The translations under genes and the position numbers were made by a program. DNA of 61,608 nucleotides. It comes from Burkholderia sp. BCC1644. Lineage in GTDB: Bacteria > Pseudomonadota > Gammaproteobacteria > Burkholderiales > Burkholderiaceae. The notes beneath the pieces were generated by a model. It ran no database searches, was not told the origin of the DNA, and saw only the letters and a program-made list of their open reading frames with translations. Where the stretch lies: assembly GCF_902833225.1 (NCBI RefSeq), contig NZ_CADFEI010000033.1, forward strand, positions 1-61,608, read 5' to 3'. This document shows, one piece after another, positions 45,529 through 54,491 of this stretch; positions within the stretch are counted from its first letter, which is position 1; the number at the start of each line of letters is the position of its first letter.

Positions 45529-46488
45529 ATGTTTAGCGTACATTCCACGACACAGGTCGATCCCAGCCGTCGCCTAGCGTATTGGTCTGACATTGTCTGC
45601 GACGCTTACGTGCAACTTGAGTGCGAGATAGCGGATAGGCAAAGCACTATTGAGGGCAGCATTGCCGTTGCTCAGTTGGCCACCCTTTGTCTGACGAAAG
45701 TGACGTCGAGTGCGCAGAGGGTCCATCGAACACCTTCCAAGATTGCACAATCAGGTGAGGACTATTTCCTGATAAGCATTCAGACGCGAGGGAATGGAGT
45801 TGTAGTGCAGGATGGACGCGAGGCGTCTCTCATGCCGGGTGATTTCACAATGTATGACAGCACTCGCCCGTATACGTTGGCTTTCGATGGCGACTTCCAA
45901 CAGTACGTGCTTATGCTCCCGGGGCGCTTGCTGCGGACAGAATTTCCGTGTGCGGAACAATTAACTGCCAACACCGTGAGCGGCGATCGCGGTGCTGGGC
46001 ACCTGATGCTAAATATGATTCATACGTTAGCCGGCAGCATCGATACGCTCGCTCCCGAATCTGCGGGTGCGATCGCCGACAGCGTCAGACAAATTCTTAT
46101 CGCAGGACTGTCGACCCTTCCTGCGGCCAAACAGGCACCCATGTCGCAGCTCCGTCTATTTAACCTGGAGCGCATCAGGTCCTGCGTACGCGACAGGCTT
46201 CGGGAGCCTGGCCTCACAATTTCGTCAATCGCAGCTGAACTGAAAGTGTCGCCTAGTACTCTGCATCGTACGTGGGGCACCGAGACATGCTCATTGGGAG
46301 ACTGGATCTGGACACAACGTCTTGACGCCGCCTATCGGGATATCCGCGACCCGGGCCTTGTCGGGCGCAGCATCAGCGAGATTGCTTTTTCGTGGGGCTT
46401 CAACGATGCCGCGCATTTCAGTAGAGCTTTCCGAGCAAGATTTGGATGCACTCCTCGAGAGTTGCGACCACGTTCCATGACGGGCTAA
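45529..46488 (+). CDS. AraC/XylS-family transcriptional regulator (nitrilase activator candidate)
   Basis: 319 aa from the ATG at 45529. The frame is open 25 codons upstream without a better start. The N-terminal AraC-binding-like domain (about residues 1-190, VHSTTQVDPSRRLAYWSDIV) is followed by the two C-terminal helix-turn-helices, TISSIAAELKVSPSTLHRTW and SISEIAFSWGFNDAAHFSRA, ending FGCTPRELR. This is the NitR/FeaR-like architecture. It probably activates the divergent nitrilase gene in response to a nitrile or its amide. Confidence 0.9.
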   Translation: MFSVHSTTQVDPSRRLAYWSDIVCDAYVQLECEIADRQSTIEGSIAVAQLATLCLTKVTSSAQRVHRTPSKIAQSGEDYFLISIQTRGNGVVVQDGREASLMPGDFTMYDSTRPYTLAFDGDFQQYVLMLPGRLLRTEFPCAEQLTANTVSGDRGAGHLMLNMIHTLAGSIDTLAPESAGAIADSVRQILIAGLSTLPAAKQAPMSQLRLFNLERIRSCVRDRLREPGLTISSIAAELKVSPSTLHRTWGTETCSLGDWIWTQRLDAAYRDIRDPGLVGRSISEIAFSWGFNDAAHFSRAFRARFGCTPRELRPRSMTG

Positions 46489-46529
46489 AGCGCATTCTCC
46501 ACACGGGTACATGCGAAGTCGCTCGAATT

Positions 46530-47006
46530 ATCGACAGTGTTTGAATCTGCCCTCAATTCTCGAGAATTGCTCACGCTGCAAAAAGGCGCTGGCCGGCTCC
46601 ATCCGTAAGCGTGCCATGTGCGCTCGAAACTGGCGTGTATGCGTTGCGACAACATCGCGCGAGCTGCTGCTCCGATCCGCCCGGTTGAGTATGGACTGGC
46701 TGGTCCGGGCTTACTGGCGCTGATTTCGAAGTTTGTGGATCACCAGCCGCTTTATCGCCAGTCGGTGATCAATGCTCCCGATAGTGTTGTTCTCGATCGC
46801 TCGCTACGGGGACAATCGGTGGGCCATGGCGCAGACCTACGACGACCGCTGGTCGACGCCCGAGCCGGCACGTCATTGCGGCCACGAAGCCGCATGCCGT
46901 CGATACAACAGTACCAGTGCTCACTCCGGGTAACGGCAGGACCAAGATTGAATGGCAGCGGCGCTATGTGCGCGACGGCCGGAACCCAAGAGCTTACATC
47001 TCATAG
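46530..47006 (+). pseudogene. IS66-family transposase (TnpC) remnant
   Basis: Fragments in different frames match IS66 TnpC. A zinc-binding-like part (ACMRCDNIARAAAPIRPVE) is followed by GLAGPGLLALISKFVDHQPL and YRQSVINAPDSVVLDRS. After a frame change come DTTVPVLTPGNGRTKIEWQR and VRDGRNPRAYIS. The N-terminal leader and the C-terminal catalytic part are missing. No TnpA or TnpB and no terminal repeats were identified. Confidence 0.75.
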
Positions 47007-47036
47007 AAGCAACCACTCACCTTGTAATAGTCAAGG

Positions 47037-47456
47037 TTACTTTCGTACATACAGCACGCCATGCGTCACATCCCGTCCCGTCGACTTTTGCTCAAAAGTA
47101 TGGCGTGCCATAGCCATCTCATCTTGGTGCTCCAACGCCCACTGGTATAGCGCCCGCAACGGCCCCATCAAGCTGCGGCCGAGATCCGTCAGATCATAAT
47201 CGACACGCGGCGGAATGGTTGGGTACATAGTCCGGCTAACTAACCCATCTCGCTCCAGACCCTTGAGGGTCAGCGTCAGCATGCGTTGCGAAATACCGCC
47301 CACCTGCCGCTGCAACTCGTTGTATCGCAGCGGACCTTCGCACAACGTGCCTACTACCATAACTGTCCATTTGTCGCCAATGCGGGCAAGGACATCAACG
47401 ACTGAGGCACATCCCGCGTGTTCGTGGCCACGAACATCCGTGTTCGTATCGCTCAT
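47037..47456 (-). CDS. HxlR-family transcriptional regulator
   Basis: 139 aa with a strong AAGGAGG upstream of the ATG. It is a winged helix-turn-helix of the HxlR type: CASVVDVLARIGDKWTVMVV, RYNELQRQVGGISQRMLTLT, then RTMYPTIPPRVDYDLTDLG. The N-terminal Cys (CASVV) is the conserved position that senses thiol-reactive compounds in related regulators. It is divergent from the azoreductase gene 79 bp away, the usual arrangement for HxlR control of quinone or azo detoxification. Confidence 0.92.
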   Translation of the reverse strand: MSDTNTDVRGHEHAGCASVVDVLARIGDKWTVMVVGTLCEGPLRYNELQRQVGGISQRMLTLTLKGLERDGLVSRTMYPTIPPRVDYDLTDLGRSLMGPLRALYQWALEHQDEMAMARHTFEQKSTGRDVTHGVLYVRK

Positions 47457-47535
47457 AAAAGTACCTCCTTGCGCAATTCCTACTGGACTCTAACATGTCG
47501 GGACGATCAATCTTTCTTTACATACAGGATTCACT

Positions 47536-48093
47536 ATGAACCTTCTGCATGTCGATTCCAGCATCACCGGTCAGAATTCGGTCACTCGCAAATTGACCGC
47601 TGCCATTACCCACCGCCTGCGAGAAGCAAATCCGAGCGCAGTCGTGACGTATCGCGATTTGGCTGCGGAGCCAGTTAGACACCTGTCCAGTGCCCCTGCC
47701 GGCGACAGCGAAATGCTTGATGAATTCCTATCCGCCGAGGTCGTCGTAATTGGGGCTCCGATGCACAACCTCGGGGTACCCAGTCAATTGAAAGCTTGGC
47801 TGGACTGGCTAACCGTTGCCGGCAAGACCTTCCGCTACAGTGAGGCCGGTCCGCTGGGCCTGTGCGGCGGGAAACGCATCATTGTCGCCTCTTCACGTGG
47901 GGGCGTTTATAGTGCGCCTTCTCCAATGGCATCGATGGACCATCAGGAGAGTCACCTGCAAAGCTTCTTCAGTTTCCTTGGGATCACGCATTTGGAGATC
48001 ATCCGCGCAGAAGGTACCGCAATTGGTGAAGCGGATCGCCAACTTGCACTGGAGAATGCGCTCGCGGCCGTATCAGCCCTAGAGACCGCATGA
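47536..48093 (+). CDS. azoR: FMN-dependent NADH:azoreductase / quinone reductase (AzoR)
   Basis: 185 aa flavodoxin-fold enzyme. The FMN phosphate loop SSITGQNSVTRKL, the site PMHNLGVPSQLKAWLDWLTV and the Gly-rich SSRGGVYS are all present. It reduces azo dyes and quinones by two electrons with NADH. It is slightly shorter than E. coli AzoR (201 aa) but has all the binding loops. It is divergent from the HxlR gene, which probably represses it. The pair is flanked on both sides by IS debris (IS66 and IS21), so it may have been carried in. Confidence 0.92.
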   Translation: MNLLHVDSSITGQNSVTRKLTAAITHRLREANPSAVVTYRDLAAEPVRHLSSAPAGDSEMLDEFLSAEVVVIGAPMHNLGVPSQLKAWLDWLTVAGKTFRYSEAGPLGLCGGKRIIVASSRGGVYSAPSPMASMDHQESHLQSFFSFLGITHLEIIRAEGTAIGEADRQLALENALAAVSALETA

Positions 48094-48312
48094 GTTCAAA
48101 CGAGTTTTAGATCTGCCACCAGCATCGCCCTCGCCAACGTCGTTATCCTCATTGTTCGCCAAGCTGTCACAGGGCGGTGCTATTGAGCCAATGCGGGGTC
48201 GGCATAAAGGAGCCACCTGAGGGGCGGCATATAAGCTCCAGTAGCATTGAGGCGAGGACGCGGTTCGAACTTTCCGAGTCGGTACGCTCCGTTCTTTTTG
48301 AACGGAGCATCT

Positions 48313-48507
48313 ATGACCAACAGGAAGTTCGAATTGTTTGAGTACCGCCAAGTCCTTGTCCGCATGCGGCAAGGCGACTCCGATCTCGACGTAGCACGCG
48401 CGGTTTGATGGGACGCAAGAAGCTGACGTCCGTGCGCCGCGAGGCGGACGCACGTAGTTGGCTGGATTCAGCGCAGCCGTTGCCGGACGACGCCACGATC
48501 GCAGGTG
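48313..48507 (+). pseudogene. IS21-family IstA, N-terminal fragment with frameshift
   Basis: MTNRKFELFEYRQVLVRMRQ begins at the ATG and reads into a premature stop at 48406. The frame then resumes with LMGRKKLTSVRREADARSWL and PLPDDATIAG, so a single G was lost in a GGG run. It is the N-terminal HTH part of IS21 transposase only. At about 48507 it joins IS3 orfB sequence in frame. Confidence 0.8.
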
Positions 48508-48926
48508 TCAGTACCTCGATGACCGCGAACTTCGTTCTGGACGCACTTGAGCAGGCGCTTTACGTCCGTCGGCCCGGCGACGATGGATCTCTTATCCGTC
48601 ACTCTGATCTCGGGGCCCATTACGTCAGCATTCGCTATAGCGAGCGATTGGCCGAGGCTGGCTTCAAACCGTCGGTAGGCAACCGGGGCGACAGTTACGA
48701 CAACGCGCTGGCGGAAACGATCAACGGTCTGTACAAAGCTGAACTGAATCACCGCCGCACCGCCTGGAAAACGTGTGAGTCCGTCGAATTGGCTACGCTG
48801 GAACGGGTGGTCTAGTTCAATAACCATCGGCTGATGAAACCACTCGGCTATATTCCGCCCGCCGAGGCTAAGGCAAACTTCTATCGACAACGAAAACAGA
48901 TTACCGGTGAACCGCTATTAACTTAA
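48508..48926 (+). pseudogene. IS3-family transposase OrfB, C-terminal fragment with nonsense codon
   Basis: The rve integrase core end is readable: LIRHSDLGAHYVSIRYSERL, GNRGDSYDNALAETINGLYK and, after a TAG at 48813 in place of Trp, FNNHRLMKPLGYIPPAEAKA. The DDE Glu (ETING) is present, but the N-terminal half is missing. It belongs to the same IS3 group as the OrfA at 5.7-6.0 kb. Confidence 0.82.
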
Positions 48927-49373
48927 GCCAACCAGCCTCCATGATTCCCGGTACGGTTCATACTCCTGACCAGCTTAGAAAACAAGGGTATCGATCAACG
49001 TTCTTTCCACGGTCATGGCGATAGCCTTCTGAAACACAGATGACTGTGAATTGGCGACGACCCCGGTATTCGCACCTGCTCGTGCACCAGCCGATCGACG
49101 ACGAGTTCGTCGCGCACGCACGCGTCGCATTCCGGTAATCTGCTCGCTTCCGCCAGCGGGATGAGCAAGATCGGCGATCGTAGGCAGTTCAAGCGCGGCC
49201 GCACCACCGCGACGACGCCCAGCGCAGCGACCGCGGCTGCAAAGCGCGAGATCGGCGGCGCCCCGAAGAAGGCGCCAGAAATAGCACGGCCAGCACTCCG
49301 GTGCCATCCGTCAGGCCGAGAACAACGCCAGTTACGGCACCGCAAATCACACGCCGGAACAGGTCGTCACGCG
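48926..49373. other. Possible decayed membrane gene downstream of cyanase
   Basis: No intact gene. On the minus strand, directly after the cyanase stop, a hydrophobic reading (LFRRVICGAVTGVVLGLTDG) continues into another frame (FAAAVAALGVVAVV). This suggests a frameshifted membrane-protein gene that once followed cynS. The identity is not recognisable. Confidence 0.35.
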
Positions 49374-49823
49374 TCAGTAACTCTTGTACGGCAGGAACTT
49401 GCCAGACAGCACAACGTTGACGCGATCACCCCTCGGATCGGCCTCGCGCTGGATGTCCATCGAGAAATCGATGGCGCTCATGATGCCGTCGCCGAATTCC
49501 TCGTGGATCAATTCCTTGATCGTCGTGCCATAGACGCTCACCACTTCATACCAACGGTAGATCAGCGGATCGGTCGGCACCGGCGTCGGCAGCGATCCCT
49601 TGTACGGCACGATCTGCAGCCACGCGACGGCTTCGTCGGAAAGGTCAAAAATCTTGCCGATGGTTTCCGCCTGGGCCTTGTCGAGCGTCATCTGACCGAG
49701 ACATGCAGCGGTTGCCCATTCTTTCGAAAGACCGACGCGGCGTGCCACATCTACCCATTTGATGCCCTTTCGAACTTTGGCTGACACGATCATCTCTGTC
49801 ACTTGCGAGCGGCTAGTAATCAC
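49374..49823 (-). CDS. cynS: Cyanase (cyanate hydratase)
   Basis: 149 aa from the GTG at 49823 (AGGAGA six bases upstream). The frame is open 13 codons further. It has an N-terminal helix-turn-helix-like domain and the C-terminal catalytic domain. The E. coli triad Arg96, Glu99 and Ser122 corresponds to Arg90, Glu93 (YRWYEV) and Ser116 (DGIMSAIDF), all conserved. The enzyme splits cyanate with bicarbonate into ammonia and two CO2, as a cytoplasmic decamer. It is the last gene of the sigma-54-type operon, 47 bp after the ATPase gene. No carbonic anhydrase (cynT) is present. Confidence 0.97.
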   Translation of the reverse strand: MITSRSQVTEMIVSAKVRKGIKWVDVARRVGLSKEWATAACLGQMTLDKAQAETIGKIFDLSDEAVAWLQIVPYKGSLPTPVPTDPLIYRWYEVVSVYGTTIKELIHEEFGDGIMSAIDFSMDIQREADPRGDRVNVVLSGKFLPYKSY

Positions 49824-49870
49824 GAAACTCTCCTGGAAAAAGGTGTAACAACATAAGTGCAAATACCCGA

Positions 49871-50791
49871 CTACGCTAAACGCGCGGCGCGACTTTGCTC
49901 GAGATTGACGACGGCGGTCGGATTCGCGTCCAGCCTGACGACGCGCGTCGACTTGTGATGACTCTTGCCGCCTTCTATTTCCTGCTGAATTAGTGCCGAT
50001 CGCCGTACAAGGAAATCGATCAAATAATTTCGTATTACGTAGAATTGTGGCTCGTTGACAAGCGTTTCGCGTGTCCGGCTTCTCGGTAGCGGATTGACAA
50101 CAATCTCCGCCAAGCGTGCACGGGGACCATTACTCATCAAAAAAATTCTGTCGGCCAGCAATATGGCTTCATCGACATCGTGCGTGATCATAAAAACGGT
50201 CTGATTGGTCGCCGCACAAATCCTCAGCAGCTCGTCCTGAATGACACCTCGCGTGAGCGCATCGAGTGCGCCAAACGGTTCGTCCATCATCAACATTCTC
50301 GGCTCGACCGAAAACGCACGTGCGATACCGACTCGCTGCTTCATGCCACCCGACAACTCGGACGGCTTCTTGTCTACCGCGTGCGACAGCCCGACCATGT
50401 CGAGAAATCGCAGCGTGTGCTCGGTGATTGCTGCTCTGCTCCAGTCCGGATGACGCGAACGTACGGCGAACTCCACATTTTGCTTCGCGGTCAGCCACGG
50501 CAACAGTGCATGCCCTTGAAATACCACACCACGATCGAGACTCGGGCCCGCGATTTCTCGCCCCGCCATCACCGCCACCCCGGACGATGCTTCCTCGAGT
50601 CCGGCAAGCACATTAAGGATCGTACTCTTGCCGCACCCAGAATGCCCGATAACGCAGATGAACTCACCCTGGTCCATGCGAAACGTCACGTCTTCGAAGA
50701 CGGGGGGTATGTCCTCACGATACTGCTTCGAGAGTTCGTCGACTTCGACGAAAGCTTGCCGCGAACTGGCACGACCATCATTACTCGGCAT
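49871..50791 (-). CDS. ABC transporter ATP-binding protein (nitrate/cyanate/sulfonate type)
   Basis: 306 aa. Walker A is GHSGCGKST, the Q-loop VVFQGHALLPW, the signature LSGGMKQRV, Walker B MLMMDEPFGALDALT, and the H-loop FMITHDVDEA. The sequence is of the NrtD/SsuB/TauB group. About 50 extra C-terminal residues after the core end in RLDANPTAVVNLEQSRAARL. The ATG overlaps the permease stop by 11 bp. With the cyanase gene next to it, it is most likely the energy subunit of a cyanate importer (CynD role), but nitrate, nitrile or sulfonate transport cannot be excluded. Confidence 0.92.
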   Translation of the reverse strand: MPSNDGRASSRQAFVEVDELSKQYREDIPPVFEDVTFRMDQGEFICVIGHSGCGKSTILNVLAGLEEASSGVAVMAGREIAGPSLDRGVVFQGHALLPWLTAKQNVEFAVRSRHPDWSRAAITEHTLRFLDMVGLSHAVDKKPSELSGGMKQRVGIARAFSVEPRMLMMDEPFGALDALTRGVIQDELLRICAATNQTVFMITHDVDEAILLADRIFLMSNGPRARLAEIVVNPLPRSRTRETLVNEPQFYVIRNYLIDFLVRRSALIQQEIEGGKSHHKSTRVVRLDANPTAVVNLEQSRAARLA

Positions 50792-51653
50792 AGGTCACCT
50801 TCCTTTGCAGACGCGCAAACATCAGATCGAGAACCATGCCTACGACACCGATGACCAGCACGGCGAAGATCACGTTCGGCAGTGAGAAGTTGTTCCACTG
50901 GTTCCAGACGAAATACCCGATCCCGGTCCCACCGACCAGCATCTCTGCTGCGACGATCACGAGCCATGCAATACCCATCGATATCCGCATTCCCGTGACG
51001 ATCGTAGGCGCAGCAGCCGGCAGAACGATCTGGAATGCTTTGCGCATCGGCTGGACCTCGAGTGTCCGCGCGACATTCAGCCAGTCCTTGCGCACGTTCG
51101 CGACGCCGAACGCGGTGTTGATCAGCATCGGCCAGATCGAGCAGATGCTGATCACGAAGATGGCGGAAAGCGACGCATCCTTGATCGTATAGAGCGCAAT
51201 AGGCATCCATGCCAGTGGAGAGATCGGCTTGAGCAACTGGATGAACGGGTCGAACGCGCGGTACAGAACCGGTGACATACCGATGGCAAATCCAAACGGA
51301 ACAGCGACGACGACCGCGAGCAGATAGCCTCCCGCAACCCTCATCAACGACCATGCCAGCTGTATACCGATGCCCTTGTCGTTGGGGCCATGATCGTAGA
51401 ACGGATGGGCGAGATTACTCATTCCGACTGCGAGAAACTGCGCCGGCGTCGGAAAGCCGTCGTGCCGCGTCGCGCCGGCGTCATCTCCTGGCACCGGTTG
51501 GCCCATCAACTTCGCATATTCGATCTGCTCGGGTGTCACATGCAGTTGCGGCGTCTGTCCTTGCTGCGTCGTGGCAATCTGCCAGACCAAAGCGGCCAGA
51601 CACAGCACGAACAGCGAAATCAGCGCAGCGCGCATGCGAAGTGTCGCTTTCAT
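50781..51653 (-). CDS. ABC transporter permease (NrtB/CynB/SsuC type)
   Basis: 290 aa from the ATG at 51653. A GTG at 51665 with AGGAG close by is an alternative, and the frame is open to 51698. It is a BPD_transp_1 permease with an N-terminal span (ALISLFVLCLAALVWQIA), a periplasmic loop, and the EAA-like cytoplasmic loop KDWLNVARTLEVQPMRKAFQ. WLVIVAAEMLVGGTGIGYFV is typical of nitrate/taurine/cyanate permeases. It forms the channel for the binding protein encoded just upstream. The gene order binding protein, permease, ATPase, cyanase is the cynABDS order. Confidence 0.9.
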   Translation of the reverse strand: MKATLRMRAALISLFVLCLAALVWQIATTQQGQTPQLHVTPEQIEYAKLMGQPVPGDDAGATRHDGFPTPAQFLAVGMSNLAHPFYDHGPNDKGIGIQLAWSLMRVAGGYLLAVVVAVPFGFAIGMSPVLYRAFDPFIQLLKPISPLAWMPIALYTIKDASLSAIFVISICSIWPMLINTAFGVANVRKDWLNVARTLEVQPMRKAFQIVLPAAAPTIVTGMRISMGIAWLVIVAAEMLVGGTGIGYFVWNQWNNFSLPNVIFAVLVIGVVGMVLDLMFARLQRKVTYAE

Positions 51654-51666
51654 GGGGGATTTCACT

Positions 51667-53070
51667 TCACGCTCTCCTGATCGAAAAACTGGAGACATAG
51701 CCCTTGGGATCAGCCGGATTGAACTCGCGTCCCATGATCGTGTACGTCTGGAAACCGCTCGCAGGATCCATCGTGCTCGAGAACGGGTCGGAAAGTTCCT
51801 TCATGCGTGCCCGCGCGTCTGTAAGCAGGAAAACCTTTCGCGCGAGCGAGGCATAATCGACATCGCTCTTGATGTACCCCCAACGACGCATCTGCGTGAG
51901 CATCCAGGTTGCCATCGAGTACCATGGTATCGGGTTGAAGTCCGCCCGGTCCGGTTCGTTACGTACGTTGCCGAGACCGTCCGCGTAGTGCCCACTCAAA
52001 GCTTGTAGAACAACCGTTTCTGGCTGGTTCAGATAGTTCGGCGTCGAAATCGCTCTGGCGATCGCGGGCCGGTTTTCGGCCTTGTGTGCGCTCGCCGACG
52101 CTTTGAAAAGCGCACGGAACAGCGCCGCAAAAGTATTCGGATTCTGCGTGATGAATTCCTGTGACACGCCGAACGCGCAACACGGGTGGCCATTCCAGAT
52201 GTCCTTCGACAAGATGTGGATGAAGCCGATTTGGTCGTACACCGCACGTTGATTGAATGGATCTGGCCCCAGGAACCCGTCGATATTGCCCGCGCGCAGG
52301 TTAGCGATCATTTCGGCCGGCGGTGTCACTCGCAGTTGCACGTCGCGATCGGGATCGATACCGTACTCCGCGAGGTAGTAGCGCAATAGGAAATTGTGCA
52401 TCGAGTACTCGAACGGGATTGCGAACTTGAAACCCTTCCAGTTGCGCGGGTCACGATTGTCCTTGTGCCGCAGCGCAAGCGTAATCGCCTGACCATTGAT
52501 GTTCTCGATTGCCGCCACACGCATCGGCTGCGGCGACGACCCCAGCCCGACGGAAATAGCCAGAGGCATCGGCGCGAGAAAATGCGACGCGTCGAGCTGA
52601 CGGTTGAGCATCTGATCGCGCACAAGCGCCCATCCGGCGGTCTTACTGAGTGTGACGTTGAGCCCCTGTTCCTTATAGAATCCCAGTGGATCCGCCATGA
52701 TGAGCGGCGTCGCGCAGTTGATCGGGATGAAGCCGATTTTCAGATCCTTCTTTTCTATCGCGCCGGGCCGCTCGCCAGCCATCGCCTGAAGGGCAGCCAG
52801 CGGCAACACGCTCGCGATCGCCGCGCGCGCTACGCTGCTTCCGACGGCCTTCAAAAACCTGCGGCGAATCAGGTCGTTGGGAAAGAGAGCGCGCACGACT
52901 GCAGCCTCGACGAAGTCCTGCGATAGTGCATCCGCATCCTCGCGACGGACAGCCAGCCGCGCGTTCGCCGCCGACTCGTGTTCGGATTGGTTCAGGTGCT
53001 TACCGCACGAGCAACCATCGAGCGATCGATCGGCGCTGTAGGGTTGGTACAGGTTGTCATTCATGCTCAC
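51667..53070 (-). CDS. NrtA/CynA-family substrate-binding protein with twin-arginine signal
   Basis: 467 aa. The first about 68 residues are an unusual cytoplasmic-looking leader with a cysteine motif (CSCGKHLNQSEHE). A Tat-like signal RRRFLKAVGSSVARAAIASV follows, then the mature NMT1/NrtA fold: KIGFIPINCATPLIMADPLG, ENINGQAITLALRHKDNRDP, DGFLGPDPFNQRAVYD, WNGHPCCAFGVSQEF. The conserved pocket phrases fit cyanate/nitrate/bicarbonate-type binding proteins. Export after folding would suit a protein binding a small anion or metal. It is the first gene of the transporter set and lies 59 bp after the rubredoxin-reductase gene. Confidence 0.9.
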   Translation of the reverse strand: MSMNDNLYQPYSADRSLDGCSCGKHLNQSEHESAANARLAVRREDADALSQDFVEAAVVRALFPNDLIRRRFLKAVGSSVARAAIASVLPLAALQAMAGERPGAIEKKDLKIGFIPINCATPLIMADPLGFYKEQGLNVTLSKTAGWALVRDQMLNRQLDASHFLAPMPLAISVGLGSSPQPMRVAAIENINGQAITLALRHKDNRDPRNWKGFKFAIPFEYSMHNFLLRYYLAEYGIDPDRDVQLRVTPPAEMIANLRAGNIDGFLGPDPFNQRAVYDQIGFIHILSKDIWNGHPCCAFGVSQEFITQNPNTFAALFRALFKASASAHKAENRPAIARAISTPNYLNQPETVVLQALSGHYADGLGNVRNEPDRADFNPIPWYSMATWMLTQMRRWGYIKSDVDYASLARKVFLLTDARARMKELSDPFSSTMDPASGFQTYTIMGREFNPADPKGYVSSFSIRRA

Positions 53071-53129
53071 GGGACCCTATGTATCGGACAGTTGAAAGGC
53101 GATTCACAGAAAGACGGGCGCTTTGCATA

Positions 53130-54491
53130 TCACACAACCTGTTGCGGCGTCGCACGCCCCGCTACGAGGCGTGCGACTCGCTCCGCGCCAAGCCACTGCT
53201 CGGCGACGATACTGTCGTCGCAAGTCGTCGCTTCGCGCCATATGCCATTCGCGCGAGGCAAACCGTGAACCACAATTGGGAACGCGCGCGTCTTCAAACG
53301 AATGACAGGTGTTCCGTGCTGGTAACCTTGGTGCGTCAGTCCCAAGACATGATGCGCGAGCGCATTCGCCTGCCGTGCGATGGGTTCGATGAAACGGCAC
53401 GGCACTCCATCGATGCTGATGCAATCGCCTACGGCATAGATGTCCGCATGACTCGTCTGCATGGTCCGTGCGTCAACGACAATTCCGTTGTCGAATGCGA
53501 GTCCTGCGTCGCGCGCGAGCCGCGATTCCGTCTCAAGTCCGGTCGCCGCCACCACCTCGTCGACGAACAGGGCGTCGCCGTCACGTGTCACGACGCGCTT
53601 GCAGCCATCGGCGGCAATCTCGATTTGAGCGATACGGGTCGAACCGAGGAAACGGCAACCCAGCAAGTCCAGCTCAGCGCGCAAGCGCTTCGCGACGAAG
53701 TCCGGTACGAGTCCACGCAGCGGCTCCGCGTTGATGTCGATTAGCGTGACCGCATGACCGGCCTTCGTGAAGTCCTCGGCAAGCTCGACGCCGACCATGC
53801 CCGCACCGACTACGGCTACGCGACGCGCCCCGTTGCTCAATCGCGCATGCAAACCTTGCCAGCCGACAAAGTCATTCACGCGCCAGCACAGCTCTGCCGG
53901 AAGCGACGCGGGAAGCGCGGGCCGCGATCCTTGTGCGAGCACCAATTTCGTGTATCGAAAACTGCCGCGCGTCGTGCGTAACTGACGCGTACGCGACGAA
54001 ATGCCAACGACGAATGTGTCTGCGATCACGCGAACGCCGAGCCGGCGGGCCGCATCGGCGGCCGGATCGCGGATCATGTCGCCCGGCGCCAAACCGCGGC
54101 TCAACGCGACCGAAATTTCCGGCTTGTGGTAGCGGTCCCCCTTGCAAGCGGTCACGAGGGTGATAGGGACTTCGCGATCGAGTGCGCGCACGGCCTCGGC
54201 CGTGCTCCATCCCGCGATGCCCGCGCCGACGATCACAACGCCGGCGATCTTGGCGTTCGTCACTGCACCAGCCTCGTGCGCCCGCGGCAGTTCCTGTTCG
54301 AGAATTGCGTCGCACGGCTCGAAATCGGCTTTGGTCACACCGCAAAGAGGGCATTCCCAATCGTCCGGAATGTCTTCGAATCGCGTGCCGGGCACGAGAC
54401 CGCTGTCCTCGTCGCCCAATTCTTCGTCATAAATGAGACCGCAGGCGCGACACAGAAATCGTCGCCACGGCGGCACATCGAGGGCATTCAT
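53130..54491 (-). CDS. Rubredoxin-FAD NAD(P)H reductase fusion
   Basis: 453 aa. Residues about 12-58 are a rubredoxin: FLCRACGLIYDEELGDEDSG, then DDWECPLCGVTKADFEP, with all four iron Cys. Residues about 75-450 are a pyridine-nucleotide disulfide-type FAD reductase: VVIVGAGIAGWSTAEAVRAL for FAD, VAVVGAGMVGVELAEDFTKA for NAD(P)H, and HADIYAVGDC near the end. It should carry electrons from NAD(P)H through FAD to the fused rubredoxin and on to a partner. The ATG at 54491 overlaps the stop of the acyl-CoA-dehydrogenase-fold gene by 4 bp, making that flavoprotein the obvious electron acceptor (inference). Confidence 0.93.
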   Translation of the reverse strand: MNALDVPPWRRFLCRACGLIYDEELGDEDSGLVPGTRFEDIPDDWECPLCGVTKADFEPCDAILEQELPRAHEAGAVTNAKIAGVVIVGAGIAGWSTAEAVRALDREVPITLVTACKGDRYHKPEISVALSRGLAPGDMIRDPAADAARRLGVRVIADTFVVGISSRTRQLRTTRGSFRYTKLVLAQGSRPALPASLPAELCWRVNDFVGWQGLHARLSNGARRVAVVGAGMVGVELAEDFTKAGHAVTLIDINAEPLRGLVPDFVAKRLRAELDLLGCRFLGSTRIAQIEIAADGCKRVVTRDGDALFVDEVVAATGLETESRLARDAGLAFDNGIVVDARTMQTSHADIYAVGDCISIDGVPCRFIEPIARQANALAHHVLGLTHQGYQHGTPVIRLKTRAFPIVVHGLPRANGIWREATTCDDSIVAEQWLGAERVARLVAGRATPQQVV

